NCBI GenBank assembly: GCA_038232415.1
Contig: JBBSHY010000001.1
Span: 1 to 64,000 of the forward strand
DNA from: JBBRXZ01 sp038232415
GTDB lineage: Bacteria > Patescibacteriota > Saccharimonadia > Saccharimonadales > UBA4665
Length of the DNA: 64,000 bases
Direction of reading: 5' to 3'
The position numbers and the translations under genes were made by a program. Below, one piece after another: positions 15,566 to 23,625 of the stretch. Numbering within the stretch: the stretch's first letter is position 1; each line of letters begins with the position of its first letter. The notes beneath the pieces were generated by a model, which ran no database searches, had not been told where the DNA came from, and saw only the letters and a program-made list of their open reading frames with translations.

Positions 15566-16855
15566 TCACAGTCTTGCCATTTGGACCACCGGGAGTTCTT
15601 GCCGGTTTGTGGTGTAGCGTGGGCTGCGCAGGCGGTGTTTGGGCTCCCAGGCCTGGCTGAGGTCTTCAGCTGCGTAATGTATGGTGCGCTTGTCGTAACG
15701 GCGGTTGATGGCGTCCAGAGCCTTTAACCGGTCCAGAGAGGCTTGGCTGCCGGGCAGATCGACATAGCCGAGCAAATCTGCCTGTAGGCTTTGCTGACTA
15801 ACTAAATCATGAAGCAAAATATTTACCCGGTGATAATAGGCTTGGGGGTTGAAAATGGCGTTAGTGGCATCGACCAGCGCTGAAGCAATACTGCCCGTAT
15901 CAGCCGTGGGGGTCTGAAACTTGACTATACGGCCGGAGCGCTGGTAACCCGGCTTGTGGTGGTTCGTGCTAAGGGCTATGACCGCGCTTCCGGCCAGTAA
16001 CCCTTCACGGCGCAAGCGCCAGGCTGCCCGGGCTGTCAGGCTGGCTATAGCTGACTCGACCACCGAGAACTGGTTAGTATCTTGGCCGAACATCCGGCCG
16101 TGCATGACACTCTGGCGTACCCGGCCGAATGCTTCCAACGGATGGCAGGACTGGCCGCCCAGTTCGGCGACTAGCTGCCGGCCGTGGACGCCCATCAATT
16201 GCTGGGCGTGCCGGGGCCGCATCCGGGTCAGATCGAGGGCACTGTAGACGCCCTCGGCTCTGAGGCGGGGCGCCAACCGCCAACCGATACCCCAGATGTC
16301 GTTTATAGGGGTGTTTATCATGTAGGACCTTAAAATGTTAAGAGGCAGTCCTATTAAGCTCAATATTCCTGCTAAGTTATCCTCTTTTTTAGCGTGCTCG
16401 CGGGCTAATTTGGCCAAGGTCTTAGTCGGGGCAACACCCATAGATATAGGAATGCCTACTTCCTTTAACAAGCGCTGCCGGACTGCCCCACCCCACCGTG
16501 TGTAGTCACTAATTTCGAGCTGACTTAGATCGAGGAAAGATTCATCGACTGAGTAGACTTCGGTGCGGGGCGTAATGCCACTCAGCACACGTGTGATACG
16601 CTCCGAGATATCACCGTACAGCTCAAAATTGGCACTGAATTGCACTACCCCTTGGCTTTTAAACAATGACTTGTACTTGAAAGCTGGTGCGCCCATTGGG
16701 ATGCCGAGTGCTTTGGCTTCATTGGACCGTGATATGGCGCAGCCGTCATTGCTGCTGAGTACGATAACCGGCCGCCCTTCCAGGTCGGGCCGGAACAGCC
16801 GTTCGCAGCTGACAAAGAAGTTATTGCAATCGATGAGCGCGAAAACCGGTTTCAT
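15566..16855 (-). CDS. umuC: Y-family DNA polymerase V subunit UmuC
   Basis: Translesion DNA polymerase. Catalytic acidic residues are Asp9 (FALIDCNNFFVSCE) and Asp104-Glu105 (EVYSVDESFLDL), followed by the fingers/thumb region with PISMGVAPTKTLAKLA and the helix-hairpin-helix INDIWGIGWRL. The C-terminal part follows the UmuC pattern (DLTRMRPRHAQQLMG). 429 aa is normal length. The ATG overlaps the umuD-like stop codon (ATGA), implying translational coupling. Confidence 0.95.
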   Translation of the reverse strand: MKPVFALIDCNNFFVSCERLFRPDLEGRPVIVLSSNDGCAISRSNEAKALGIPMGAPAFKYKSLFKSQGVVQFSANFELYGDISERITRVLSGITPRTEVYSVDESFLDLSQLEISDYTRWGGAVRQRLLKEVGIPISMGVAPTKTLAKLAREHAKKEDNLAGILSLIGLPLNILRSYMINTPINDIWGIGWRLAPRLRAEGVYSALDLTRMRPRHAQQLMGVHGRQLVAELGGQSCHPLEAFGRVRQSVMHGRMFGQDTNQFSVVESAIASLTARAAWRLRREGLLAGSAVIALSTNHHKPGYQRSGRIVKFQTPTADTGSIASALVDATNAIFNPQAYYHRVNILLHDLVSQQSLQADLLGYVDLPGSQASLDRLKALDAINRRYDKRTIHYAAEDLSQAWEPKHRLRSPRYTTNRQELPVVQMARL

Positions 16856-17211
16856 GGCCGGTACTTATGGATGGTGGCGGTCACCACGCCCCATGGCTTA
16901 TCATCGGGCGTTAGCTGGGGCTGGCGGCAAATGATCAAATCGTCAGACCGCCAGGCGATTATTAAATCGTTTGCCCCGGCCTGTAGTGCCCGGTCAATAA
17001 CGGCGATGTCACCGTCATAGATACCCTGGTCGGCCCAGCTATGCCCAGCTACCCGGAATAGATACGTACTACTGGGCCGCTGGATCAGTAGTTGGTTTAT
17101 ATCTAACGCTAATGGTGCGGATTCACCTCGTCGGTCAAGTGCTGGGTTGGGAAAGCCACTGTGGACCGACACGCCGTCGCTGCCGGCTAGAGTTTGTAAA
17201 TCGTCGTGCAT
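16852..17211 (-). CDS. umuD: UmuD-like S24 protein with lost catalytic lysine
   Basis: 119 aa, aligning with E. coli UmuD from the cleavage-site region (SGFPNPA against CGFPSPA) through DINQLLIQRPSSTY to the serine motif. Ser58 (AGHSWADQGIYDGD) matches the nucleophile. Where UmuD has the catalytic lysine in TVKKL, this protein reads IICRQ (Cys95-Arg96), so the Ser-Lys dyad appears broken. It is also about 15 residues shorter between this point and the C-terminal strand. It may act as a constitutive UmuD'-like polymerase partner or be processed in trans. AGGAG precedes the ATG. It lies 19 bp behind the 45-aa ORF. Confidence 0.85.
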   Translation of the reverse strand: MHDDLQTLAGSDGVSVHSGFPNPALDRRGESAPLALDINQLLIQRPSSTYLFRVAGHSWADQGIYDGDIAVIDRALQAGANDLIIAWRSDDLIICRQPQLTPDDKPWGVVTATIHKYRP

Positions 17212-17230
17212 AATTTTGTCTCCTGTTGTT

Positions 17231-17368
17231 TCATGTTTCTAAAGTGTATTCGCGTCCGCGATAAACAATTCGCCGCGGATAGCTTTCGAAGCGCCGCTGA
17301 GCCGGATTGTTAGCAAAGAGAACCGACGTGATTTGCACGTCCTGCGTACCAAAGGTTGGGATTTCCAT
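17231..17368 (-). CDS. 45-aa ORF heading the umuDC operon
   Basis: Begins MEIPTFGTQDVQITSV and ends in a basic/aromatic stretch, YPRRIVYRGREYTLET. It has an AGGAG 9 nt before the ATG, lies 19 bp upstream of the umuD-like gene on the same strand, and keeps an open frame across a GC-rich stretch. The size and basic charge would suit a small DNA- or protein-binding partner, possibly a regulator of the polymerase, but no family is recognised. Confidence 0.6.
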   Translation of the reverse strand: MEIPTFGTQDVQITSVLFANNPAQRRFESYPRRIVYRGREYTLET

Positions 17369-17658
17369 AGTTCAAACTCCTAAATCAAGTAATAAAAAGA
17401 CTGACTGGCAGAGGCCAGCAAACGGGTTTAGGGTCTGGAGCTTACAGCGAGATGTTGCTACCGTTCGGAGCGAAACTCTTGTGCTGGAAACTGATGTTTG
17501 AGCTATGAAAGAAAACAGGGGCCGGAGCGTGTCTTCTTGATTATAAGTCTGTGTGGTAAATGCTAACGCAAGTCCCCACATGGCTACCATTAATTATACT
17601 CCCTGCTGTCAATCCTCTAAGACTGAGTCAAAGCTCGCCTACCACTCCATGGCAGGGA
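17369..17658. other. Leader region upstream of the umuDC operon, no clear gene
   Basis: Holds two TATAAT boxes on the minus strand (17593-17598 and 17540-17545) that could start the umuDC transcript, each with a poor -35. A 72-codon minus-strand frame is open here but looks non-coding. I see no palindrome matching a LexA/SOS box. Confidence 0.35.
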
Positions 17659-18072
17659 CTATTCGACTGTATTGAGGAAGTCGACGAGCTCGTGGGGGGT
17701 GAATTCGGCCTTAACCAGGTAGCCATCGGCCTGCTTCTCAATATCGGCGCGGACATCTTCGCGCTGTTCCAGGTTCGTCGTAATGATAATTTTGGCACGG
17801 ATTGGTGGTACCCGGGCTGGATCGCGCAGAACGCGCAGGATTTCGATGCCTGTCAGGCTGGGTATCATAAGGTCAAGCAGAATAATGTCATACTGGTTGG
17901 TCTGGGCAGCTGCTAAGGCTTCTTTGCCATCGGCTATGGCGTCTACCTGATAGCCGCCTTTTTGCAGGGCACGGGTGTACAGCTCAGTGATAAAGCGTTC
18001 ATCTTCGATACACAGAACCTTACGACCGGTTTTAGGTACGGTGGGTTTAGCGGGGCTTGTAGGTGGTTCCAT
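17659..18072 (-). CDS. Stand-alone receiver-domain response regulator
   Basis: 137 aa. After a short Pro/Lys-rich lead, the receiver fold shows the acidic pair Glu23-Asp24 (VLCIEDERF), phospho-acceptor Asp67 (IILLDLMIPSLTG), a Thr in IIITTN and Lys in YLVKAEF. There is no output domain. It lies 46 bp behind the membrane histidine kinase and is probably its partner. A single-domain regulator of this kind would act by protein contact or as a phosphorelay intermediate. Confidence 0.9.
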   Translation of the reverse strand: MEPPTSPAKPTVPKTGRKVLCIEDERFITELYTRALQKGGYQVDAIADGKEALAAAQTNQYDIILLDLMIPSLTGIEILRVLRDPARVPPIRAKIIITTNLEQREDVRADIEKQADGYLVKAEFTPHELVDFLNTVE

Positions 18073-18118
18073 AATTCATTTCATTGTAGCATGTCAAAAG
18101 CCGCAGCTACGGCCTTAG

Positions 18119-19657
18119 TTAGCGCCGGTAAAGCGAGTGGTTCTTGATCCAGCCATGGGCGCCCCGGGTAATTGCTTGGTCGCCGGTTTGCTTAATGGTT
18201 TCAGCTAGTTTGGCATATGGTATGACTGTAAAACTAAAAGTACTGCCTTCACCTTCGCGGCTTCGAACCCATATACTACCTCCGTGGGCAGCGATAATGG
18301 CTTTGCTTAGGTAAAGACCTAGTCCGGTACCGCCTATTTGAGCACGGTTGCGGTGATCACGATAAAATTTAGTAAAAAGGTTCGGCAAAATACTGCTTGG
18401 AATGCCCTGGCCGAAATCCTGAATGCTGGTTTCAATTAAACCGTCTTGGTTAAGGTACGTATTAATCTTTATCGTCTTGCTTGTGCCGCTATATTTTATG
18501 GCGTTGTCGATAAGATTGTTTATGACTTCACGTATGCTCAGGCGATCGACACCCACAGCCGGTAAATCAATCGCAAAGCTACACTGAAGAGTTATTCCCC
18601 GAACTTTGGCTCTCAGACTAATCATTTCAACAGCGCTCTTTAATATAGTGCTCCAATTTTCAGACTGAAGTTTGAGCTCAAGTTGATCATTATCCACCCT
18701 GGCAACGTTCAGGATATTATTTACGTAACTCGTTAGCTGTTCAGCCTGTGCGTGCATTTTGAGCATAAAACCTTGCAATTCCGGGTCCATGCTTTGCCCG
18801 AACTCATCTTCAAATACTTCTATGTAACCGCGCAGTAAGGTTAGAGGTGTGCGTAATTCATGGACACTGAGCGCCATAAAGCTGACCGCTTGTTCATCCT
18901 GGCTGTATTGCTTGGTGTGGTCAAAAAGTACCAGCATAGTTTCGTTATTATCGGCATTGTTCCTGTTGTAGTAAGCGGCCAGATCAAATAAGCGGGGAGG
19001 ATGATCATCTCGGACATTGAGTCGTACGCGTTCCCAACTCGTTACTGCCGTGGCGTTGTTGATTTTCGCTGCTTTGAGCCAAGTGTCGAATGTTGCTTCA
19101 GTCGGGAACGACATATCAAGTACCATATAAATATTTTTGCCGAGCATATCAGACGAGGCGATGCCGATATATTGAGAAGCGGCAACATTCGCAAACTTAA
19201 TCGTTTGTGCCGAGTCGAGTACTATCAGCGGCAGAGGCAGATTTTGAGCAATAAAATTGTGGTGTAAGTCACTCATTTGCCGTTGGCTTTCAACTGTGGC
19301 GTTCTCGGCTATATTGGCCAATTTATAGATTTGTGCTGTCAGGCTGGTTACCAGCTCGCGTCCAAGCCGCAGCTTTTCGATTTTAGGTGCGGTTATGCCA
19401 TGCTCAGAGGGGCTGAGGTGTACTATGGTCTGCCAGACGGCCCGGAGGGGCTGAATTACATAATTGCTAAAGAACCACATAATAACAAAAGCCAGTAAAG
19501 CACTAACAGTAAGACTGCCAGCTACTATTATGTAAGGGTTTAGGTTGGTGTGGTGTTGGAGCGTCCAATAGACAGCAATGACTATACTGTTTTCGACGAC
19601 AATTATTGCCAGCAGGTATATTCCGATACGATTACGGAGTTGGTCAAGGTAGTTCAT
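18119..19657 (-). CDS. Membrane-bound sensor histidine kinase
   Basis: 512 aa with two N-terminal membrane helices (about 10-32 and 42-64) separated by only about nine residues, so there is essentially no extracellular sensor. A HAMP-like linker, a PAS-like domain (about 140-250, PLPLIVLDSAQTIKFANVAA) and HisKA with His266 (FMALSVHELRTPLTLLRGY) follow. The ATPase has NNLIDNAIKYSG, DFGQGIP and GGTGLGLYLSKAI. It starts 4 bp after the DUF3048 gene and is followed by the receiver protein, so the three probably form an operon. Confidence 0.92.
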   Translation of the reverse strand: MNYLDQLRNRIGIYLLAIIVVENSIVIAVYWTLQHHTNLNPYIIVAGSLTVSALLAFVIMWFFSNYVIQPLRAVWQTIVHLSPSEHGITAPKIEKLRLGRELVTSLTAQIYKLANIAENATVESQRQMSDLHHNFIAQNLPLPLIVLDSAQTIKFANVAASQYIGIASSDMLGKNIYMVLDMSFPTEATFDTWLKAAKINNATAVTSWERVRLNVRDDHPPRLFDLAAYYNRNNADNNETMLVLFDHTKQYSQDEQAVSFMALSVHELRTPLTLLRGYIEVFEDEFGQSMDPELQGFMLKMHAQAEQLTSYVNNILNVARVDNDQLELKLQSENWSTILKSAVEMISLRAKVRGITLQCSFAIDLPAVGVDRLSIREVINNLIDNAIKYSGTSKTIKINTYLNQDGLIETSIQDFGQGIPSSILPNLFTKFYRDHRNRAQIGGTGLGLYLSKAIIAAHGGSIWVRSREGEGSTFSFTVIPYAKLAETIKQTGDQAITRGAHGWIKNHSLYRR

Positions 19658-19661
19658 AGGC

Positions 19662-20942
19662 TCAGGGCGTATAGCTGACTTTGCCGGTGCTGGCTACAGC
19701 GCTCAGCCATGTCTGGCCCGGGTTTAAAGCCAAGGGGTTACCGGCCGCGTCAGTGAAGGTAAACTGGCTTTTTTCACTGGTTTTAGACCATTTGCCAGTG
19801 ATGGCGGTGCCGTCTTGGAAGATGTAAGCCTGGCCATTGCCGATAGTGCCATATTGAGAGTGGTGGTCGTCGGCGGCCAGACCATAAGGCATAACCAAGG
19901 CGACGACCACACTGGGACTAATCTGTTTATTGCCATTGGCATCAATATGCGCAGCACCACCTTCGCTGCGGAGATAACTATTGGTCGTGGCATTGTAGGC
20001 ATACTGCACATTATATTGAGGCCCGGAGAACGATAAATTGATGTTTTTAGCGATGGGTTGCTTGCTTGGCGCGGCTGTCTTACGGGTGAAACCGGTAAAA
20101 GTGCTGCTGGTGTAGCCTTTAGCGGTCTCTAGCTGATTGAGCGTGCTCAATGAGGTGTAGACATTGTGTGGTGCTGCCCGGCCGCTTATGCGGTGATAAG
20201 AACCACCGTTGGCGTACTGATCAAGGTCGCGTACTCCCCAGTTTTTGATATCAGCCAAGGCTTCCGGGCTGCCGCCGACATGGGCGTAACCGGCATCAAA
20301 GCCTAACGCCCATTGGATATAATACGGCCGGGCACTTCGAATTGGTCCAATGTCATCAGGTGATGTGTCCTGGAACAATGCTAGAAAACGAGTAATTCCA
20401 CCCTCGGCAATGGCCTCAAACACTACACTGGCCTGACTCAAGCCGGACTGGGGACGTGAATCGGGGCTGTTCTCGATCATTATACCGGTAACGGGCCTTA
20501 AGTTGACACCAGGATCAACCTGCAGGCCACTGAGTGCTGAGGCTTCGGTCTTTGGTTTGGCCGGAACTTTTTTGTGTGTAGGTGTTACAGTCGCCGACAC
20601 AACCGGCCTAGGACCTATATGTGTAAGCAAAAAAGCGACTATGCATCCGGAGATAAGGGTTAAGACGGCACTGACCAGCCATTCTCTTCTGCCAAACGGC
20701 CATTTTAATTTCAGTTTTGTGAGCCAACCGCCTGCACTTTTGCCGGCTTTTGCAAACCAAGGCTTCGCATGAGCCTTGTTGTCCCTCGGCTGAGCTGATT
20801 CAGCAATATTGTCAGTTGCTGCCACTTCTTCAGGGGTTTTAAAGGTTGATGTATCTGGTGTTGGTGTTTTTGCAGGCAAACTGTTAAATGTGGCCTGCAA
20901 AGACTTTCCTGGCCGCTTAGCCGGCTTAAAGTCGCTGTCCAT
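19662..20942 (-). CDS. DUF3048 (YerB-like) membrane-anchored protein
   Basis: 426 aa: a polar, Pro/Lys-rich cytoplasmic N-terminus, one membrane helix (about 88-107), then an extracytoplasmic domain. The family pattern is clear: RPVTGIMIENSPDSRPQSGLSQA, ITRFLALFQ, GPIRSARPYYIQWA and HRISGRAAPHNVYTS. The function of DUF3048 is not established. The start ATG lies 7 nt behind an extended -10 (TGA-TATACT), consistent with a leaderless message. It heads an operon with the histidine kinase and receiver, which may sense envelope state. Confidence 0.88.
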   Translation of the reverse strand: MDSDFKPAKRPGKSLQATFNSLPAKTPTPDTSTFKTPEEVAATDNIAESAQPRDNKAHAKPWFAKAGKSAGGWLTKLKLKWPFGRREWLVSAVLTLISGCIVAFLLTHIGPRPVVSATVTPTHKKVPAKPKTEASALSGLQVDPGVNLRPVTGIMIENSPDSRPQSGLSQASVVFEAIAEGGITRFLALFQDTSPDDIGPIRSARPYYIQWALGFDAGYAHVGGSPEALADIKNWGVRDLDQYANGGSYHRISGRAAPHNVYTSLSTLNQLETAKGYTSSTFTGFTRKTAAPSKQPIAKNINLSFSGPQYNVQYAYNATTNSYLRSEGGAAHIDANGNKQISPSVVVALVMPYGLAADDHHSQYGTIGNGQAYIFQDGTAITGKWSKTSEKSQFTFTDAAGNPLALNPGQTWLSAVASTGKVSYTP

Positions 20943-20991
20943 GCCCTACAGTATATCAAATGCTTGTGCTTATACTAATTGTCCAGCTAGC

Positions 20992-22419
20992 CTAAAGAGA
21001 TGATAATTGCCTATCCAGGCGCTTAAGACTGCGTTGTTTACCGAGTACGGCTAAGGTCTCGGCTAGTCCCGGGCTGGCAGCGGCTTGCGTGGTGGCTATA
21101 CGGATCAGGCTAAATAGAACGGCTGGTTTCTGACCGGTTAGCTCAATTAATTCGTTAAGCCTGGTTGTTAAGTCTGCTACTGAAAAAACACTGGTTTCAA
21201 GGCTGCTTCTTGCCTGTTTCAGCAAAATTTTTAAATCTTCTCGTGACAGCTTTTTGAGCTGCTTATGCTCAGTAATCAAGCTCGGGTCAAGTGGTAAATC
21301 AACGAAGAATAAACTGGTTAATTCAGGCAGCTCGGCAAAGTATTTTAAACGTTCCTGGACTAGACCCAGGACCTGCTTCTTATAGGCTTCAGCGTAACTC
21401 TCTGACTCAGGAGGCCAGTAGTTGCTAACTTTTTCGTACAGATCATCAAGTTCAAGCTCGCGTATATAATAGCCATTCATCCAGAGTAAACGCCGTTCGT
21501 CAAAGTGCGCTCCGCTCCGGTGGACCCGGCCTAGGCTGAATTTTTCAATCAGCTCTTTTCTCGAGAATATCTCTTGCTCGGTGCCGTCATTCCAGCCCAA
21601 TGAAGCGATAAAATTAACCAATGCTTCGGGAAGGAAGCCATCACGGATGTAATCAAGTACGTCTTTGGCGCCATCGCGTTTACTGAGCTTTTTCTGCCCG
21701 CCCGGGGCGAGGATATGAGGCACAGTTGCCATGACGGGCGGTTCCAGTCCCAGGGCCTCGTACAGATTAAGATAATTTGGCACACTGGCAGTAAATTCCT
21801 GGCCGCGGATCAGATATGTGATATGCATCTCGCTATCATCAATAATATGGGCGAAATTATAAGTCGGGTAACCATCTGATTTAACAAGGATAAAATCGTC
21901 AATTATCTCCGGCCCTGTTGATAAGTCACCCAGTATGGCGTCGCGCCATTTATAACTTTTTGGATCTGATTTAAAACGTAGCGGTTTAGTGTCGTCCCAC
22001 ACTGGCGGATTATCCGGACGATGGTTACGGTACAGGAATGGACGTTTTTGGCTTACGGCCTGCTCGCGGAAAGCCTGCACTTCTTCGGCGCTGTAAGGAT
22101 CAGTATATGCCCTGCCGGCATCAATTAACTTTTTGGCCCATTGCTCATAAATGCTCAGGCGTTCACTTTGGCGATAAGGTGCAAACGGGCCGCCGATATC
22201 AGGACCTTCGTCGTAATCCAAACCTAACACCCGCAGACTTTCCATAACGTGGCGGTCAGAACCGGCAACTTCCCTTTTCTTATCAGTATCCTCGAGTCGT
22301 AATACAAATTGTCCGCCACTTTGTCTGGCTAGCAGCCAGGCAAAGACTGCTGTCCGTACTCCGCCGACATGTAAATATCCGGTCGGGCTGGGAGCAAATC
22401 GTGTACGCAGCGGCTTCAT
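20992..22419 (-). CDS. gltX: Glutamyl-tRNA synthetase
   Basis: Charges tRNA-Glu (and possibly tRNA-Gln, if an amidotransferase exists elsewhere). The class I signatures are the HIGH motif as HVGG (PSPTGYLHVGGVRTA) and the KMSKS motif as KLSKRDG. Between them lies EDTDKKREV, and an anticodon-binding alpha-helical domain ends the 475 residues. The start ATG lies 8 nt behind TATAAT. It is separated from its neighbours by about 40-50 bp. Confidence 0.97.
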   Translation of the reverse strand: MKPLRTRFAPSPTGYLHVGGVRTAVFAWLLARQSGGQFVLRLEDTDKKREVAGSDRHVMESLRVLGLDYDEGPDIGGPFAPYRQSERLSIYEQWAKKLIDAGRAYTDPYSAEEVQAFREQAVSQKRPFLYRNHRPDNPPVWDDTKPLRFKSDPKSYKWRDAILGDLSTGPEIIDDFILVKSDGYPTYNFAHIIDDSEMHITYLIRGQEFTASVPNYLNLYEALGLEPPVMATVPHILAPGGQKKLSKRDGAKDVLDYIRDGFLPEALVNFIASLGWNDGTEQEIFSRKELIEKFSLGRVHRSGAHFDERRLLWMNGYYIRELELDDLYEKVSNYWPPESESYAEAYKKQVLGLVQERLKYFAELPELTSLFFVDLPLDPSLITEHKQLKKLSREDLKILLKQARSSLETSVFSVADLTTRLNELIELTGQKPAVLFSLIRIATTQAAASPGLAETLAVLGKQRSLKRLDRQLSSL

Positions 22420-22456
22420 ATGACTCTATTATAAGAGAAAAGTGTGTCCAGTGAAA

Positions 22457-23512
22457 TTACAGTGAGGTGGCGAGTTCAACTAGTTGGTGGTCGCTTAGTG
22501 AGCCGTTGGCTTGGATCACGTACCAGAAACCGTCATTAATCCACGTAGCATTGTGCTGACTATAGAGATATATGGTGCGGCCACCAGCTTCAATAGTTTT
22601 ATAGTTTTGGTCGATAGGAGCTACAAAAGTATTACGCAGGACTAAGTTATCCCAAGTCGAACGTTTTTGGATTAAACTGTAACGACGGTCGTCGCTGTTA
22701 CTATGAAATTGAGCGTCCACAATCCCGGCACCGTAATTAAGTTTTCCTAAACTGAAACCGGCCGGCTGGTAATCCGGTAGGCTGGCGCTGAAACCAACCT
22801 TTGCTGAAGCCATTTGTAAGCGTATGTTTGGCAAATTTTGGACTACAGCTCCGCCCAGTAAGAGTACTCCCATAACTCCAGCTATGCCCGCACGTCTCTT
22901 TAGTTTAGTACGGACATGACGAGATTTCCGGAGAGGCTGCTGCTGATGGCTAGTGGCCTGTTGAAGGGCGTGTTCCAAAAGCGCAGCGGTAGCTGTTGGC
23001 TTATCCGGGGTCGCCGGCATCGTTACAGCATGATGTCTGGTGGCTGTATGCGGAGTGTGAGCCGCGGCGTTAGGTTGCACAGGTGCCGGCGTGAGTTTGG
23101 TTACGGTTGCTGCCGAAAAGTGATTAATGTGCTGGCTTCTGGCGATCCGTGCGGCATGTTGTAAACGTTTAGTATCGGGGTGCCACGCAGGCTTGCTAAT
23201 AATGGTAGTAACAGGCAGCTTCATTTGTCTCTCGGCGGCTCCCTGCGCTTTAAGCTGCTGCTTCAGACTTGGCCCAGGTTTTTTGACGGCATGCCGCATC
23301 AATGTGTGTGCCCTAGTAGGAGTGTGTGGCTGAACGTGCTTAGCAGGTTGCCTCGCTACATCATGACCAGACGGTTCATCCGCTACCGGGATCTCATCTA
23401 CAACCACTGGCCTGGCTTGGCCATGTTTTAGGGGCGGGCCAGACACTACAGCGCCCGTATGAATATCGTAGCGTTGACCGTTTATTTCTATAATGTTGTT
23501 GTTTTTGCCCAC
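22457..23512 (-). CDS. Single-helix membrane protein with DUF4367-like end
   Basis: 351 aa. The first 205 residues are low-complexity (His, Ala, Thr, Pro, Gln), beginning with a short ordered GKNNNIIEINGQRYDIHTG. A membrane helix follows (about 212-228, IAGVMGVLLLGGAVVQ). The C-terminal 125 residues, ending with IYLYSQHNATWINDGFWYVIQ and LSDHQLVELATSL, resemble DUF4367-type domains found on anti-sigma and envelope proteins. The match is by pattern only. The start codon is GTG with CAGGA upstream. Confidence 0.7.
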   Translation of the reverse strand: MGKNNNIIEINGQRYDIHTGAVVSGPPLKHGQARPVVVDEIPVADEPSGHDVARQPAKHVQPHTPTRAHTLMRHAVKKPGPSLKQQLKAQGAAERQMKLPVTTIISKPAWHPDTKRLQHAARIARSQHINHFSAATVTKLTPAPVQPNAAAHTPHTATRHHAVTMPATPDKPTATAALLEHALQQATSHQQQPLRKSRHVRTKLKRRAGIAGVMGVLLLGGAVVQNLPNIRLQMASAKVGFSASLPDYQPAGFSLGKLNYGAGIVDAQFHSNSDDRRYSLIQKRSTWDNLVLRNTFVAPIDQNYKTIEAGGRTIYLYSQHNATWINDGFWYVIQANGSLSDHQLVELATSL

Positions 23513-23625
23513 GTGTCCTGCCTGACGATTGGCTTACGGTTTAAGGTATATATACATATTAAACCCTCTTGTGCTTCGAAGCAAGTCAATACATACTATG
23601 TTTAATACCCTATAGGAGCTATACA

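Noticed and set aside
17372..17590. 72-aa minus-strand ORF upstream of umuDC
   Set aside because: Its ATG is 2 nt from a TATAAT box, no ribosome binding site is present, and the sequence has no protein-like pattern.
23569..23625. TTG start of the PEGA gene
   Set aside because: It precedes the AGGAG site and adds residues unlike a membrane-protein N-terminus; kept only as the alternative.
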